From: Desulfatibacillum sp.
GTDB taxonomy: Bacteria > Desulfobacterota > Desulfobacteria > Desulfobacterales > SpSt-501
Direction: 5' to 3'
DNA: 64,000 nt
Assembly (NCBI GenBank): GCA_020725555.1
Contig: DYEU01000005.1
Location: 24,704 to 88,703 of the forward strand
The notes beneath the pieces were generated by a model. That model was not told where the DNA came from, searched no databases, and saw only the letters and a program-made list of their open reading frames with translations. The position numbers and the translations under genes are program-made. Positions 45,264 through 53,257 of the stretch are shown piece by piece; the stretch's first letter is position 1; every line of letters starts with the position of its first letter.

Positions 45264-48200
45264 TCGCCCTCGGGGTCCACTCGCACTACTCGCTGCGTTG
45301 CGGCACGGCCTCGCCGGCGGCGCTCTGCCGCGCGGCGGCGCGGCTCGGCTACCGGCGCCTTGCGCTCACCGACACCGACAACCTCTACGGGCTCTGGCCT
45401 TTCCTGGCGGCCTGCCGCCGCGAGGGGATCGAGCCGGTCGTGGGCGCGGCGCTGACCGACCCCCGGCGCGGGTCCCCCGCCGCCCTCTGCCTCGCCGCGA
45501 CCGACGAGGGCTACCGCAACCTCTGCCGCCTCCTCAGCCGCCGGCACCTGCACCCGGAGGCGTTCGACCCCGCCCGGGAGATCCCCCGCTTCGCCTCCGG
45601 CCTGGTCGTGCTCGCCGGGGAGGCGGGGCTCCTCGAGCGGCTGCACGAAGCCGGGGTCCCGGCCGCGGCGGCCGTGACCCCGCAGGCGATCCTGCGCGCC
45701 CACCCCCTGCGGCAGGCGGCCCGGCGGCTCGGCGCCCCCGAGGCCGCCGTCCACCCCGCCTTCTTCCTCTCCCCCGACGACCACCGCCTGCACCGGCTGC
45801 TGCGGGCGATCGACCGCCGCGCGCTGCTTTCGCGGCTTCCCCCGGAGGACTGCCTGCCGGCCACGGCCCGTCTGCTTCCGCCCGCGGAGCTCGCCCGCGC
45901 CTTCGCCCCCGACCCGGCGCTCCTCCGGACGGCCGCGGCGCTCACCGCCCCCGTCGGCTTCCGGGGGCCGCGCTTGGGCGTCGTCCTGCCCCCGCGGCCG
46001 GGGGAGACGGCCGCCGAGAGCGCGGCCGTGCTGCGCCGCGAGGCCTACGCGGGCGCGCACCGCCGTTACGGCGCGGAGCTCCCCGAGGCCGCCGTCGAGC
46101 GGCTCGAGCACGAGCTCGCCCTCATCGCGCGCATGGGCTACGCCGGCTACTTCCTCATCGTGCGCGACATCGTGGCCCTGAGCCCGCGCACCTGCGGCCG
46201 CGGCTCGGGGGCCGCCTCGCTCGTCGCCTACTGCCTGGGCATCACGAACGTCTGCCCCCTCAAGCACAACCTCTACTTCGAGCGCTTTCTGCACCCCGGC
46301 CGCACGGACCCGCCCGACATCGATGTGGACTTCGCCTGGGACGAGCGCGACGCCGTGATCGCCACCGTGCTCGAGCGCCACCGCGGGCGCGCCGCCCGCG
46401 TCGCCAACCACGTCCTCTTCCGGCCGCGGCTCGCCCTGCACGAGACGGCCCGGGCCCTGGGCCTCGGCGAGGCCGAGATCGCGCGCGTCTGCCGCCGCCT
46501 GCCCGACTTCTGGCAGGAAGAGGGCGGCGAGGCGGGGCCGCCGGAGGCCGATTCCGCGGAAACGGCCCGGCTCCCCGCACCCTGGCCCGAGGTCCTCGGC
46601 CTCGCGCGCCGGCTGGTCGGGCTGCCGCGCCACCTCTCGCTCCACCCCGGCGGCGTGGTGATCACCCCGGGGCCGATCACGGACTACGCCCCGGTCGAGC
46701 GCACGGCCGCGGGCGAGCCGCTCCTCCAGTGGGACAAGGACGGGGCCGAGGAGGCGGGCCTCGTCAAGATCGACCTTCTCGGCAACCGCAGCCTCGCCGT
46801 GATCCGCGACGCGCTCGCGGCCCTCGGGGAGAACGCCCCCTTCCGCGACCCCGCCGGCGGGGAGCCCGAGGAGGATTTCGCCACCCAGCAGACCGTCGCC
46901 CAGGGGCGCACCCTGGGCTGCTTCTACATCGAAAGCCCGGCCATGCGGCTGCTCCTGCGGAAATGCCGCGTCGGCGACTTCGACCACCTCGTGATCCTGA
47001 GCAGCATCATCCGGCCCGCGGCCGGGGCCTACCTCCGCGAGTTCATCCGGCGGCTGCACGGCGGCCCCTGGGAGCCGCTCCATCCCCTCCTCGCCGACAT
47101 CCTCGCCGAGACCTTCGGGCTGCTCGTCTACCAGGAGGACGTCGCGCGCGCGGCGGTCGCCCTGGCGGGCTTCAGCCCCGCTGAGGCGGACGGGCTGCGC
47201 AAGGTCCTCTCCAAGAAAGACCGCGCCCGCGCCCTCGCCGACTTCGCCCGCCGCTTCCGCGAGGGGGCGCTCGCCCGCGGCCTCTCCGAGGAGCAGGTCG
47301 CGGCCGTCTGGGAGATGATGATGAGCTTCGACGGCTACTCCTTCTGCAAGCCGCACAGCGCCTCCTACGCCCGCGTCTCCTTCCAGGCGGCCTACCTGAA
47401 GACCCACCACCCGGCCGAGTTCATGGCCGCGGTGCTGGGAAACGGGGGCGGCTTCTACCGCCCCTTCGCCTACGTCTCCGAGGCCCGCCGCCTGGGGCTG
47501 ACCGTCCTCCCCCCCGACGTGGCCGCCGGCGGCGTCCGCTGGAGCGGAAGCGGCCGCACGCTCCGCGCGGGCCTCGCCGCCGTGCGCGATCTCACGGCGG
47601 AGCTCCCCGCGCGCATCGTCGCCCGCCGTCGCGAGCGCCCCTTCGCCGACCTCGAGGACTTCCTGGCGCGCACCCGGCCCACGGCCGAGGAGGTCCGGGC
47701 CCTGCTCGACGCCGGGGCCCTCGACGGCCTGGGCGGCGGGGAGGACCGCGCGGCCCTCGCCTTCCGCGCCGCGCGCCTGCGCAACGCCCCGCCGGCCGGG
47801 GCCCCGCGGCAGCGGCCGCTCTTCGCCCCCGCCGCCGCGGGCGGCCGCATCCCGCGGTTTCCGCCCGAGGAGCCGCGCGAGCGGCTGCGCCGCGAGTTCG
47901 CCGCCCTCGGGTTTCTCTGCGAACGGCACCCGATGGAGCTCTACGCCGCCGCCGTGGCGGCCGCGGGCGGCCGGCGCGCGGTCGAGCTTTCCTCCCGCAT
48001 CGGCCGCCGCGTGCGCTTCGCCGGCTGGCCGGTCACGGAAAAGCTCGTCGCCACCCGCAGCGGCGCGCCGATGGCCTTCCTGACCTTCGAGGACGAAACG
48101 GGGCTCGTCGAGGCGACCCTCTTCCCCGAACCCTACCGCCGCTTCCGGCGGCTGCTCGACGAGGAGCGGCCGCTGCTGCTCGCGGGGCGGGTGGAGGACG

Positions 48201-48298
48201 ACTGGGGGGCCGTCACCCTCACCGTCGAGACCCTGCAGCCCCTCCCGCCGCCCCCGGCGCCGGCGCGGCGCGGGGGGACCGCGGCGATCCGGGCGTGA
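45260..48298 (+). CDS. dnaE2: Error-prone DNA polymerase III alpha subunit
   Basis: 1012-residue C-family polymerase: N-terminal PHP domain (VHSHYSLRCGTASP), palm with the catalytic DIDVDFAWDERD and GRGSGAASLVAY, finger region LLVYQEDV and GFSPAEADGLRKVLSKK, FCKPHSASYA, and a C-terminal OB fold (RVRFAGWPVTEKL). A QRPLF motif near residue 850 could bind the clamp. About 150 residues shorter than replicative DnaE and coupled to imuB, which marks it as DnaE2, the inducible mutagenic polymerase. Its last 80 bp overlap the convergent FkbM gene. Confidence 0.94.
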   Translation: MIALGVHSHYSLRCGTASPAALCRAAARLGYRRLALTDTDNLYGLWPFLAACRREGIEPVVGAALTDPRRGSPAALCLAATDEGYRNLCRLLSRRHLHPEAFDPAREIPRFASGLVVLAGEAGLLERLHEAGVPAAAAVTPQAILRAHPLRQAARRLGAPEAAVHPAFFLSPDDHRLHRLLRAIDRRALLSRLPPEDCLPATARLLPPAELARAFAPDPALLRTAAALTAPVGFRGPRLGVVLPPRPGETAAESAAVLRREAYAGAHRRYGAELPEAAVERLEHELALIARMGYAGYFLIVRDIVALSPRTCGRGSGAASLVAYCLGITNVCPLKHNLYFERFLHPGRTDPPDIDVDFAWDERDAVIATVLERHRGRAARVANHVLFRPRLALHETARALGLGEAEIARVCRRLPDFWQEEGGEAGPPEADSAETARLPAPWPEVLGLARRLVGLPRHLSLHPGGVVITPGPITDYAPVERTAAGEPLLQWDKDGAEEAGLVKIDLLGNRSLAVIRDALAALGENAPFRDPAGGEPEEDFATQQTVAQGRTLGCFYIESPAMRLLLRKCRVGDFDHLVILSSIIRPAAGAYLREFIRRLHGGPWEPLHPLLADILAETFGLLVYQEDVARAAVALAGFSPAEADGLRKVLSKKDRARALADFARRFREGALARGLSEEQVAAVWEMMMSFDGYSFCKPHSASYARVSFQAAYLKTHHPAEFMAAVLGNGGGFYRPFAYVSEARRLGLTVLPPDVAAGGVRWSGSGRTLRAGLAAVRDLTAELPARIVARRRERPFADLEDFLARTRPTAEEVRALLDAGALDGLGGGEDRAALAFRAARLRNAPPAGAPRQRPLFAPAAAGGRIPRFPPEEPRERLRREFAALGFLCERHPMELYAAAVAAAGGRRAVELSSRIGRRVRFAGWPVTEKLVATRSGAPMAFLTFEDETGLVEATLFPEPYRRFRRLLDEERPLLLAGRVEDDWGAVTLTVETLQPLPPPPAPARRGGTAAIRA

Positions 48299-49034
48299 GG
48301 CGGGCGTAGAGGTCGCCCCCGGCGACGCGGCCGGCCGGGGCCGCGAGGGCGGCCGCGGCGGCGTCCCCCGCCACCCAGGCGTCCCGCTCCAGCCGCAGGC
48401 GTTCGCCGAGGCTCCAGTTGAACCGGTAGGGGCCGAGGGCCTCCAGGCGGTCGATGCAGGCGCGGGCGATCCCGGGGGCGAAGCTCAGAAACTCGAAGGA
48501 AAGGCAGGCGAGCGGCCGGCTCAGCCCCGCCAGCACCTCCGCCTCCCAGCCCTCGACGTCGATCTTGCAGAAGGCGGGCTCCCCCCAGGACCGGACCAGG
48601 CGATCGAGCGTCGTCACCGCGACCGGCAGACTCCGGTCCCAGTGCTCGCGGCCGCGCGCGGCGGCCGCCATGCGCCGGCGCCAGGCCGCCCCGGCCAAGC
48701 CGCTCAGGGTGGGGTTGCGGCGGTTCACGTGAAGGACGCCGACGCCGGGCCGGGCACCGACGGCCTGCTCGAGGACCACGACGCGGGGGTCCCTCCTCCA
48801 GCGCAGCCGCAGGAGGGCGGCGCAGAGCGGCTGGGGCTCGACGGCGACCACGCGGGCGCCGAGGTCCAGAAAGGCCTGGGTGCGGCCGCCCACGTGGGCG
48901 CCCAGGTCGAAGCAGAGCGCGCCCGGCGGGACGAAAGGGCGGTAGAAGCGGCGCAGGCGGCCGCGCCGGCCGGGCCGGGCGAGGTAGATCGCCACCGAGC
49001 GCAGCAACCCGTAGAGGGCGGCGGCATCGCTCAT
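48219..49034 (-). CDS. FkbM-family methyltransferase
   Basis: 271 residues: SAM-binding motif I FDLGAHVGGRTQAFLDLGA followed by VVAVEPQP, and the FkbM signature FCKIDVEGWEAEVLAGL. Such enzymes O-methylate sugars or other small acceptors, often in surface polysaccharides. ATG 49034 overlaps the stop of the upstream methyltransferase (ATGA). The C-terminus is Pro/Ala/Arg-rich and overlaps dnaE2 by 80 bp tail to tail. Confidence 0.83.
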   Translation of the reverse strand: MSDAAALYGLLRSVAIYLARPGRRGRLRRFYRPFVPPGALCFDLGAHVGGRTQAFLDLGARVVAVEPQPLCAALLRLRWRRDPRVVVLEQAVGARPGVGVLHVNRRNPTLSGLAGAAWRRRMAAAARGREHWDRSLPVAVTTLDRLVRSWGEPAFCKIDVEGWEAEVLAGLSRPLACLSFEFLSFAPGIARACIDRLEALGPYRFNWSLGERLRLERDAWVAGDAAAAALAAPAGRVAGGDLYARLTPGSPRSPRAAPAPGAAGGAAGSRR

Positions 49035-49927
49035 GAGGCCTCGAAGACGAGCAGCCGGTAGGCCGTGAGCCCCGCGCGGTAACAGCGCTGCTTTGCGTCG
49101 CCCCCGAGGAGCATCTCGCCGTAGAGCGTCCCCAGCAGCCGCGGGCCGGCCAGGCGGACGAAGAGGGCGATCGCCCGGTCCCGCGGCCGGCGCAGGCGCA
49201 GCCACGGCGTGAGGTCCCGCCGCCGGACGCGGCGCATCCCGGCCGCGACCGCGGCCTGCACGATCGCCCCCTCGGCGGTCAGCGCGGGAAGCCGCCAGCA
49301 GCGGCGGTAGGTGTCGAGCAGGGCGGCCGCCGCAGGGTCGAGGCCGGTTGCGGCGCGCTCCTCCAGGACGTCGTCGATGAGGGCGAGCCTCCCCCCCGGC
49401 GGGAGGAGACGCGCCGCGGCGCGAAAGAAGGCCGGCGCGCCGGGGGCGTGGGCGAAGGCCTCGATGGCGAAGGCGAAGTCGCAGGCGAAGCGGCCGGGGT
49501 CGAGCTCCGTGAAATCCGCCGCGGCGAACCGGAAGCGCGCCGCCGCGCCCGGGGGGATGAACCGGCGCGCCAAACGCACCTGGGAGGGGCTCAGCGTCAC
49601 CCCCGTGAGCGACACGAGCGCGGGCAGGCGCCGGCCGAGGTAGAAGAGGCTCGCCCCCACGCCGCAGCCGAGGTCGAGAACGCGGCCCACGGGGACGGGG
49701 CTGTCCTCGATCTCGCGGGCGATGAGCTCGTTTGCCGCCTGCATCGCCTGGGAGAGGCGTTTCGTTCCCGGCGGCCACAGGGCGGCGTGCAGGTTGGCCG
49801 TCCCGCCGTCCCGGCCCCAGCGGAGAAACCGCCGCGTGTTCCGCTCGTAGTAGGCGCGCACGGCCGCAACCGCCCCGCCCGGGTCCGGCCGGCCGGGCCC
49901 CGCCCCCGGCGCCGTTTCCGCTTCCAT
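49031..49927 (-). CDS. SAM-dependent methyltransferase, cyclopropane-synthase-like superfamily
   Basis: 298-residue class I methyltransferase: helical N-terminal YYERNTRRFLRWGRDG, motif I VLDLGCGVGASLFYLGRR, then GVTLSPSQVRLARRF and LIDDVLEE. The NTRRFLRWG opening is typical of small-molecule C- or O-methyltransferases of the UbiE/cyclopropane group. Met at 49927 was preferred to the frame's first start because the extra residues are Pro/Ala/Gly filler. Co-transcribed with the FkbM gene; substrate unknown. Confidence 0.78.
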   Translation of the reverse strand: MEAETAPGAGPGRPDPGGAVAAVRAYYERNTRRFLRWGRDGGTANLHAALWPPGTKRLSQAMQAANELIAREIEDSPVPVGRVLDLGCGVGASLFYLGRRLPALVSLTGVTLSPSQVRLARRFIPPGAAARFRFAAADFTELDPGRFACDFAFAIEAFAHAPGAPAFFRAAARLLPPGGRLALIDDVLEERAATGLDPAAAALLDTYRRCWRLPALTAEGAIVQAAVAAGMRRVRRRDLTPWLRLRRPRDRAIALFVRLAGPRLLGTLYGEMLLGGDAKQRCYRAGLTAYRLLVFEAS

Positions 49928-49974
49928 GGCCCCACCATACCCCGCCGCCGGGGCGGGGGGCAAGGGCGGTCCTT

Positions 49975-50024
49975 ATTTCATGACACTGAAATTTGGTCTT
50001 GACTATATTTCAGATGCATGAAAC
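49975..50024 (+). promoter_or_regulatory. Dyad-flanked promoter of the DUF4143 ATPase gene
   Basis: Two dyads, ATTTCA-N6-TGAAAT (49975-49992) and ATTTCA-N6-TGAAAC (50007-50024), are centred 32 bp apart, about three helical turns. Within them lie ATGACA (49980-49985), an 18-bp spacer and TATATT (50004-50009). TTGACT further down could be a second -35. The patch is AT-rich in a GC-rich region and ends 11 bp before the start codon. Confidence 0.55.
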
Positions 50025-50035
50025 AATGACCGCCT

Positions 50036-51250
50036 ATGACGGATCGCCCCCTTTACCGCAGCCTGTGGCGGGAGCTCACGCGGCATCCGCGGATGGTCTT
50101 TCTCGCCGGGCCGCGGCGGGTCGGCAAGACGACCCTGGGGCAAATGATCGGCGAGGCCTACCCCAACCGCGTCTACCTGAACTGGGAAGACCCGGCGGAG
50201 CGGGCGCGGCTGATCCGGCATCCGCGGTTCTTTGAAGAAGCCGAACGCGTCGACGAATCGACCCCGCTCGTCTTCCTCGACGAGTTCAACCGCTACCGCG
50301 GCTGGCGCCGTTTCCTCAAGGGCGCCTTCGACCGGGCGGGCGGCCGCTACCAGTTCCTGGTGGCGGGGGGAAGCCGCCTCGACCAGGCGCGGCGGGGCGA
50401 TTCGCTCGCCGGGCGCTACTACCTCCTCGGGCTGTGGCCCTTCACGGCGGCCGAGCTCGGGGGCGGGCAACGCTCCGTGGAGGAGTTCCTCGCCGACCCG
50501 CAGGCGGTGAGCATGGAGCGGCGGGGCGAGCTGGGCGAACTCTGGCGCGGGCTCTCCGAGCTGGGCGGGTTCCCGGAGCCCTTCCTCTCCGGCCGCAAGA
50601 CCGCCTGGCGGCGCTGGTCCTCCGCCTACGGGGCGCAGCTGATCCGCGAGGACATCCGCGACCTCACGGCGATCAAGGCCGTCGCCGAGCTCGAGACGCT
50701 CTTCGAGTTGCTGCCCGCCCAGGTCGGAAGGCCGCTGTCGATCCCCGCCCTCGCCGAGGGGCTGCAGGTCGCCTACAACACGGCGGTGAGTTGGCTGGCG
50801 ACGCTGGAGCGCTTTTACCTGACCTTCAGCCTCACCCCCTGGGGACGGGGGGTCCCGCGAGCGGTGCGCGAGGGGCGCAAGGTCTACCTGTTCGACGCAC
50901 CCCGGGTCGCCGGCCCGGAGGCCCGCCTCGAGAACCTCGTGGCCCTCGAGCTCGCGCGGGCGGTGTCGACCTGGAACGCGGCGGGTTACGGCCGCTTCGG
51001 GCTGCACTACCTGCGCACCAAGGACCGGCAGGAGGTCGACTTCGTCCTGGTGAACGAGGACCGCCCGGTGCTGCTCGTCGAGGCGGGCGAATCGGCCGAG
51101 CCCTCGCCCGCGATCGTCAAGTTCCAGGGCCTCCTGCGGGTGCCGGCCGTCCGGCTGGTGGCCCAGGCGGCGGGCTACCGCCGGGTGAAGAACGAGGAGC
51201 GCCGCGTGCTCGTGGCGCCGGCCTGCCAGTGGCTCGCCGGGCTGCCTTGA
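50036..51250 (+). CDS. AAA ATPase with DUF4143 domain
   Basis: 404 residues: P-loop GPRRVGKTTL near residue 30, Walker B PLVFLDEF, sensor segment FLVAGGSRLD, then the C-terminal DUF4143 region with RWSSAYGAQLIREDIRDL, a small winged-helix part (SIPALAEGLQVAYNTAVSWLATLE) and a PD-(D/E)XK-like end (HYLRTKDRQEVDFVLV). These ATPases are common stand-alone accessory genes of unclear role, some proposed to act like toxin-antitoxin or defence elements. No partner gene is adjacent. Possible near-leaderless transcript, given the very close promoter. Confidence 0.82.
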   Translation: MTDRPLYRSLWRELTRHPRMVFLAGPRRVGKTTLGQMIGEAYPNRVYLNWEDPAERARLIRHPRFFEEAERVDESTPLVFLDEFNRYRGWRRFLKGAFDRAGGRYQFLVAGGSRLDQARRGDSLAGRYYLLGLWPFTAAELGGGQRSVEEFLADPQAVSMERRGELGELWRGLSELGGFPEPFLSGRKTAWRRWSSAYGAQLIREDIRDLTAIKAVAELETLFELLPAQVGRPLSIPALAEGLQVAYNTAVSWLATLERFYLTFSLTPWGRGVPRAVREGRKVYLFDAPRVAGPEARLENLVALELARAVSTWNAAGYGRFGLHYLRTKDRQEVDFVLVNEDRPVLLVEAGESAEPSPAIVKFQGLLRVPAVRLVAQAAGYRRVKNEERRVLVAPACQWLAGLP

Positions 51251-51323
51251 CGAGAAAAGCGGGTCACGGAAAACGAAAGGAGGGCGGTCGCCTCGCCGGG
51301 GGCGGGCGGGGGCGAAAAAACGG

Positions 51324-51351
51324 TTGCAAAAAAGATTTTTGGTGCTATTTT
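51324..51351 (+). promoter_or_regulatory. Promoter of the arginine decarboxylase gene
   Basis: TTGCAA, 16-bp spacer, TATTTT, in an AT-rich island. It leaves a leader of about 120 nt containing a stem CCTTTTCCGG / CCGGAAAGG (51359-51400) and GGGGCGC / GCGCCCC (51400-51428), which may be regulatory. Confidence 0.45.
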
Positions 51352-51480
51352 CTCCGACCTTTTCCGGCAGAGGCACACCCCCCGGAAAGGGGCGCACCCG
51401 CATCGCGGTGGCGCCCCCCGGGGGCTGCGGCGTCAACCTCAACTCAGGAATTTTTATGATACCGAAAGGGAACAGCAGGG

Positions 51481-52068
51481 GTGGAAAACGAAGAGTTCTT
51501 GCACGCGGAAGGCCGTCTGGGTGAGCTGGTCATCGGCAACCGGATCCCGAAGGACTATTTCGTCACCAAGGGAACCGGGCAGAGCGATCTGACCGTCCAC
51601 GCTGGTTCCTACCACCTCGCCCTCAAGGCGGCAGGGGTCGAGATGTGCAACATCATGACCTACTCCTCGATCCTGCCGAGCATCGCCACCGAAATCCCGA
51701 AACCCGAACGCCTGGTCCACGGCTCCGTGATGGAGTCCATCTTTTCCGTCTGCACGGTGAACCGGGGCGAGCGGGCGACGGCGGGGATCATCTACGGCTG
51801 GCTCTACGAGAAGAAGACCCGCCGCCGCTACGGGGGGCTGGTCTGCGAGCTCTACGGCGACCACTCGATCCCCGAGATCGAGACGCGGTTGCACGCGAGC
51901 CTTGAGGAGCTCTACGCCAACGGCTATGCGGACGACTTCGAGCTCGCCGACCGCCGGTTGATCACCGAGAGCTTCGTCCCCGAAAAGAAATACGGCACGG
52001 CGCTCGCCGCCCTGTGCTTCGTGAATTACCACGTCCCGATCCTGGGCCGCTTGCGCGACGCCCGCTGA
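51481..52068 (+). CDS. pdaD: Pyruvoyl-dependent arginine decarboxylase
   Basis: 195 residues with family motifs IPKDYFVTKGTGQSDL, SYHLALKAAGVEMCNIM and the self-cleavage site YSSILPS, Ser62-Ser63, which generates the pyruvoyl cofactor. HSIPEIETRL and the GTALAALCF end also fit. The enzyme converts arginine to agmatine. GTG 51481 gives the normal length; its ribosome site is poor, and an upstream ATG (51455) is out of frame. It lies 97 bp upstream of a deoxyhypusine-synthase-like gene, suggesting a polyamine pathway. Confidence 0.85.
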   Translation: MENEEFLHAEGRLGELVIGNRIPKDYFVTKGTGQSDLTVHAGSYHLALKAAGVEMCNIMTYSSILPSIATEIPKPERLVHGSVMESIFSVCTVNRGERATAGIIYGWLYEKKTRRRYGGLVCELYGDHSIPEIETRLHASLEELYANGYADDFELADRRLITESFVPEKKYGTALAALCFVNYHVPILGRLRDAR

Positions 52069-52165
52069 GCGGCGGGCCCGGGGGAACGCGCCGGCGCCTC
52101 GCGCGCCGCGGCCCGGGCTGAGGCCGCCGGCGCGGGGGAGAGGTTCGCCCGGAGGGAGAGGAACG

Positions 52166-53188
52166 ATGAAGAAGCCGAAAAAAAAGGATTTTCTCAAAAC
52201 GCCCGTGCGGCACGCGGACATCACGCGCTTCGACGCCCGGCCGATCCTCGAGACGATGGCCGGGATGTCCTTCAGCGCGCGCGAGTGCGCGCGCGCCTGC
52301 GAGATCTACCGCCGCATGCTGAACGACCCCGACTGCACCATCGTGCTCGCGCTCGCCGGCTCCACCGGCGCGGCGGGCTGCCTGCAGGTCTACGCCGACA
52401 TGGTCCGCTACAACCTGGTCGACGTGGTCGTCGCCACCGGCGCCTCCATCGTGGACATGGATTTCTTCGAGGCCCTGGGCTTCCGGCACTACCAGGGCAC
52501 GGCCGCGGCCGACGACCGGCTGCTGCGCGAGCTCTACATCGACCGCATCTACGACACCTACATCGACGAGGAGCAGCTCCAGGTCTGCGACCTCACCGTC
52601 CAGAAGATCGCCGACCGGCTCCCGCCGCGCCCCTACTCCTCGCGGGAGTTCATCCGCGAGATGGGCCGTTACCTCACGCGGCACGCGGTCAAGAAGGGCT
52701 CCCTCGTCGAGCTCGCCTACCGCCACCAGGTCCCCGTCTTCTGCCCGGCGTTCACCGACTCGAGCGCGGGCTTCGGGCTGGTCAAGCACCAGGCGGAGCG
52801 GCCGGAGAACCACCTCACGATCGACGCCGTGCGCGACTTTCGCGAGCTCACCCGGATCAAGATGGAGGCGAAGACCACCGGCCTCTTCATCGTGGGCGGG
52901 GGCGTCCCCAAGAACTTCATCCAGGACACCGTCATCTGCGCCGAGATGCTCGGCCGCCCCGTCCCCATGCACCGCTACGCCATCCAGGTCACGGTCGCCG
53001 ATGTCCGCGACGGGGCCTGCTCCAGCTCGACCCTGAAGGAGGCCTCCTCCTGGGGCAAGGTGGACACGACCTGGGAGCAGATGGTCTACGCCGAAGCGAC
53101 CCTCGTCGTGCCCTTGATCGCCAGCGACCTCTACCACCGCAAGGAGTGGAAGAAGCGCAAGCGCCGCGAATGGGCCAAGCGGTTCTAA
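52166..53188 (+). CDS. Deoxyhypusine synthase-like protein (probable homospermidine-type aminobutyltransferase)
   Basis: 340 residues homologous to archaeal/eukaryotic deoxyhypusine synthase: LALAGSTGAAG, VVVATGASIVDMDFFEALG, VPVFCPAFTDSSAGFG, LFIVGGGVPKNFI (NAD site) and EASSWGKVD with the catalytic lysine at 298. Bacteria lack eIF5A, so these homologues act on small amines; several make homospermidine or related polyamines from putrescine/spermidine. The arginine decarboxylase beside it supplies agmatine, the likely precursor. Start ATG 52166 follows GGAGGGAGAGGA. A terminator follows. Confidence 0.83.
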   Translation: MKKPKKKDFLKTPVRHADITRFDARPILETMAGMSFSARECARACEIYRRMLNDPDCTIVLALAGSTGAAGCLQVYADMVRYNLVDVVVATGASIVDMDFFEALGFRHYQGTAAADDRLLRELYIDRIYDTYIDEEQLQVCDLTVQKIADRLPPRPYSSREFIREMGRYLTRHAVKKGSLVELAYRHQVPVFCPAFTDSSAGFGLVKHQAERPENHLTIDAVRDFRELTRIKMEAKTTGLFIVGGGVPKNFIQDTVICAEMLGRPVPMHRYAIQVTVADVRDGACSSSTLKEASSWGKVDTTWEQMVYAEATLVVPLIASDLYHRKEWKKRKRREWAKRF

Positions 53189-53219
53189 ACGGCCGGCTCC
53201 ATCCCCCCCCGGGGTGCGG

Positions 53220-53257
53220 CGACGCCGCCGCCCGCGCGCCCCGGGGGCGTCGTTTTC
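53220..53257 (+). terminator. Terminator after the deoxyhypusine-synthase-like gene
   Basis: CGACGCC and GGCGTCG pair across a GC-rich 19-nt loop and are followed by TTTTCC, between two convergent genes and ending one base before the mgtE stop. Confidence 0.55.

Noticed and set aside
44753..47929. 1058-codon minus-strand open frame
   Set aside because: Antisense of imuB/dnaE2, with low-complexity Gly/Arg/Ala/Glu/Val composition and no domain; the plus-strand genes are unmistakable.
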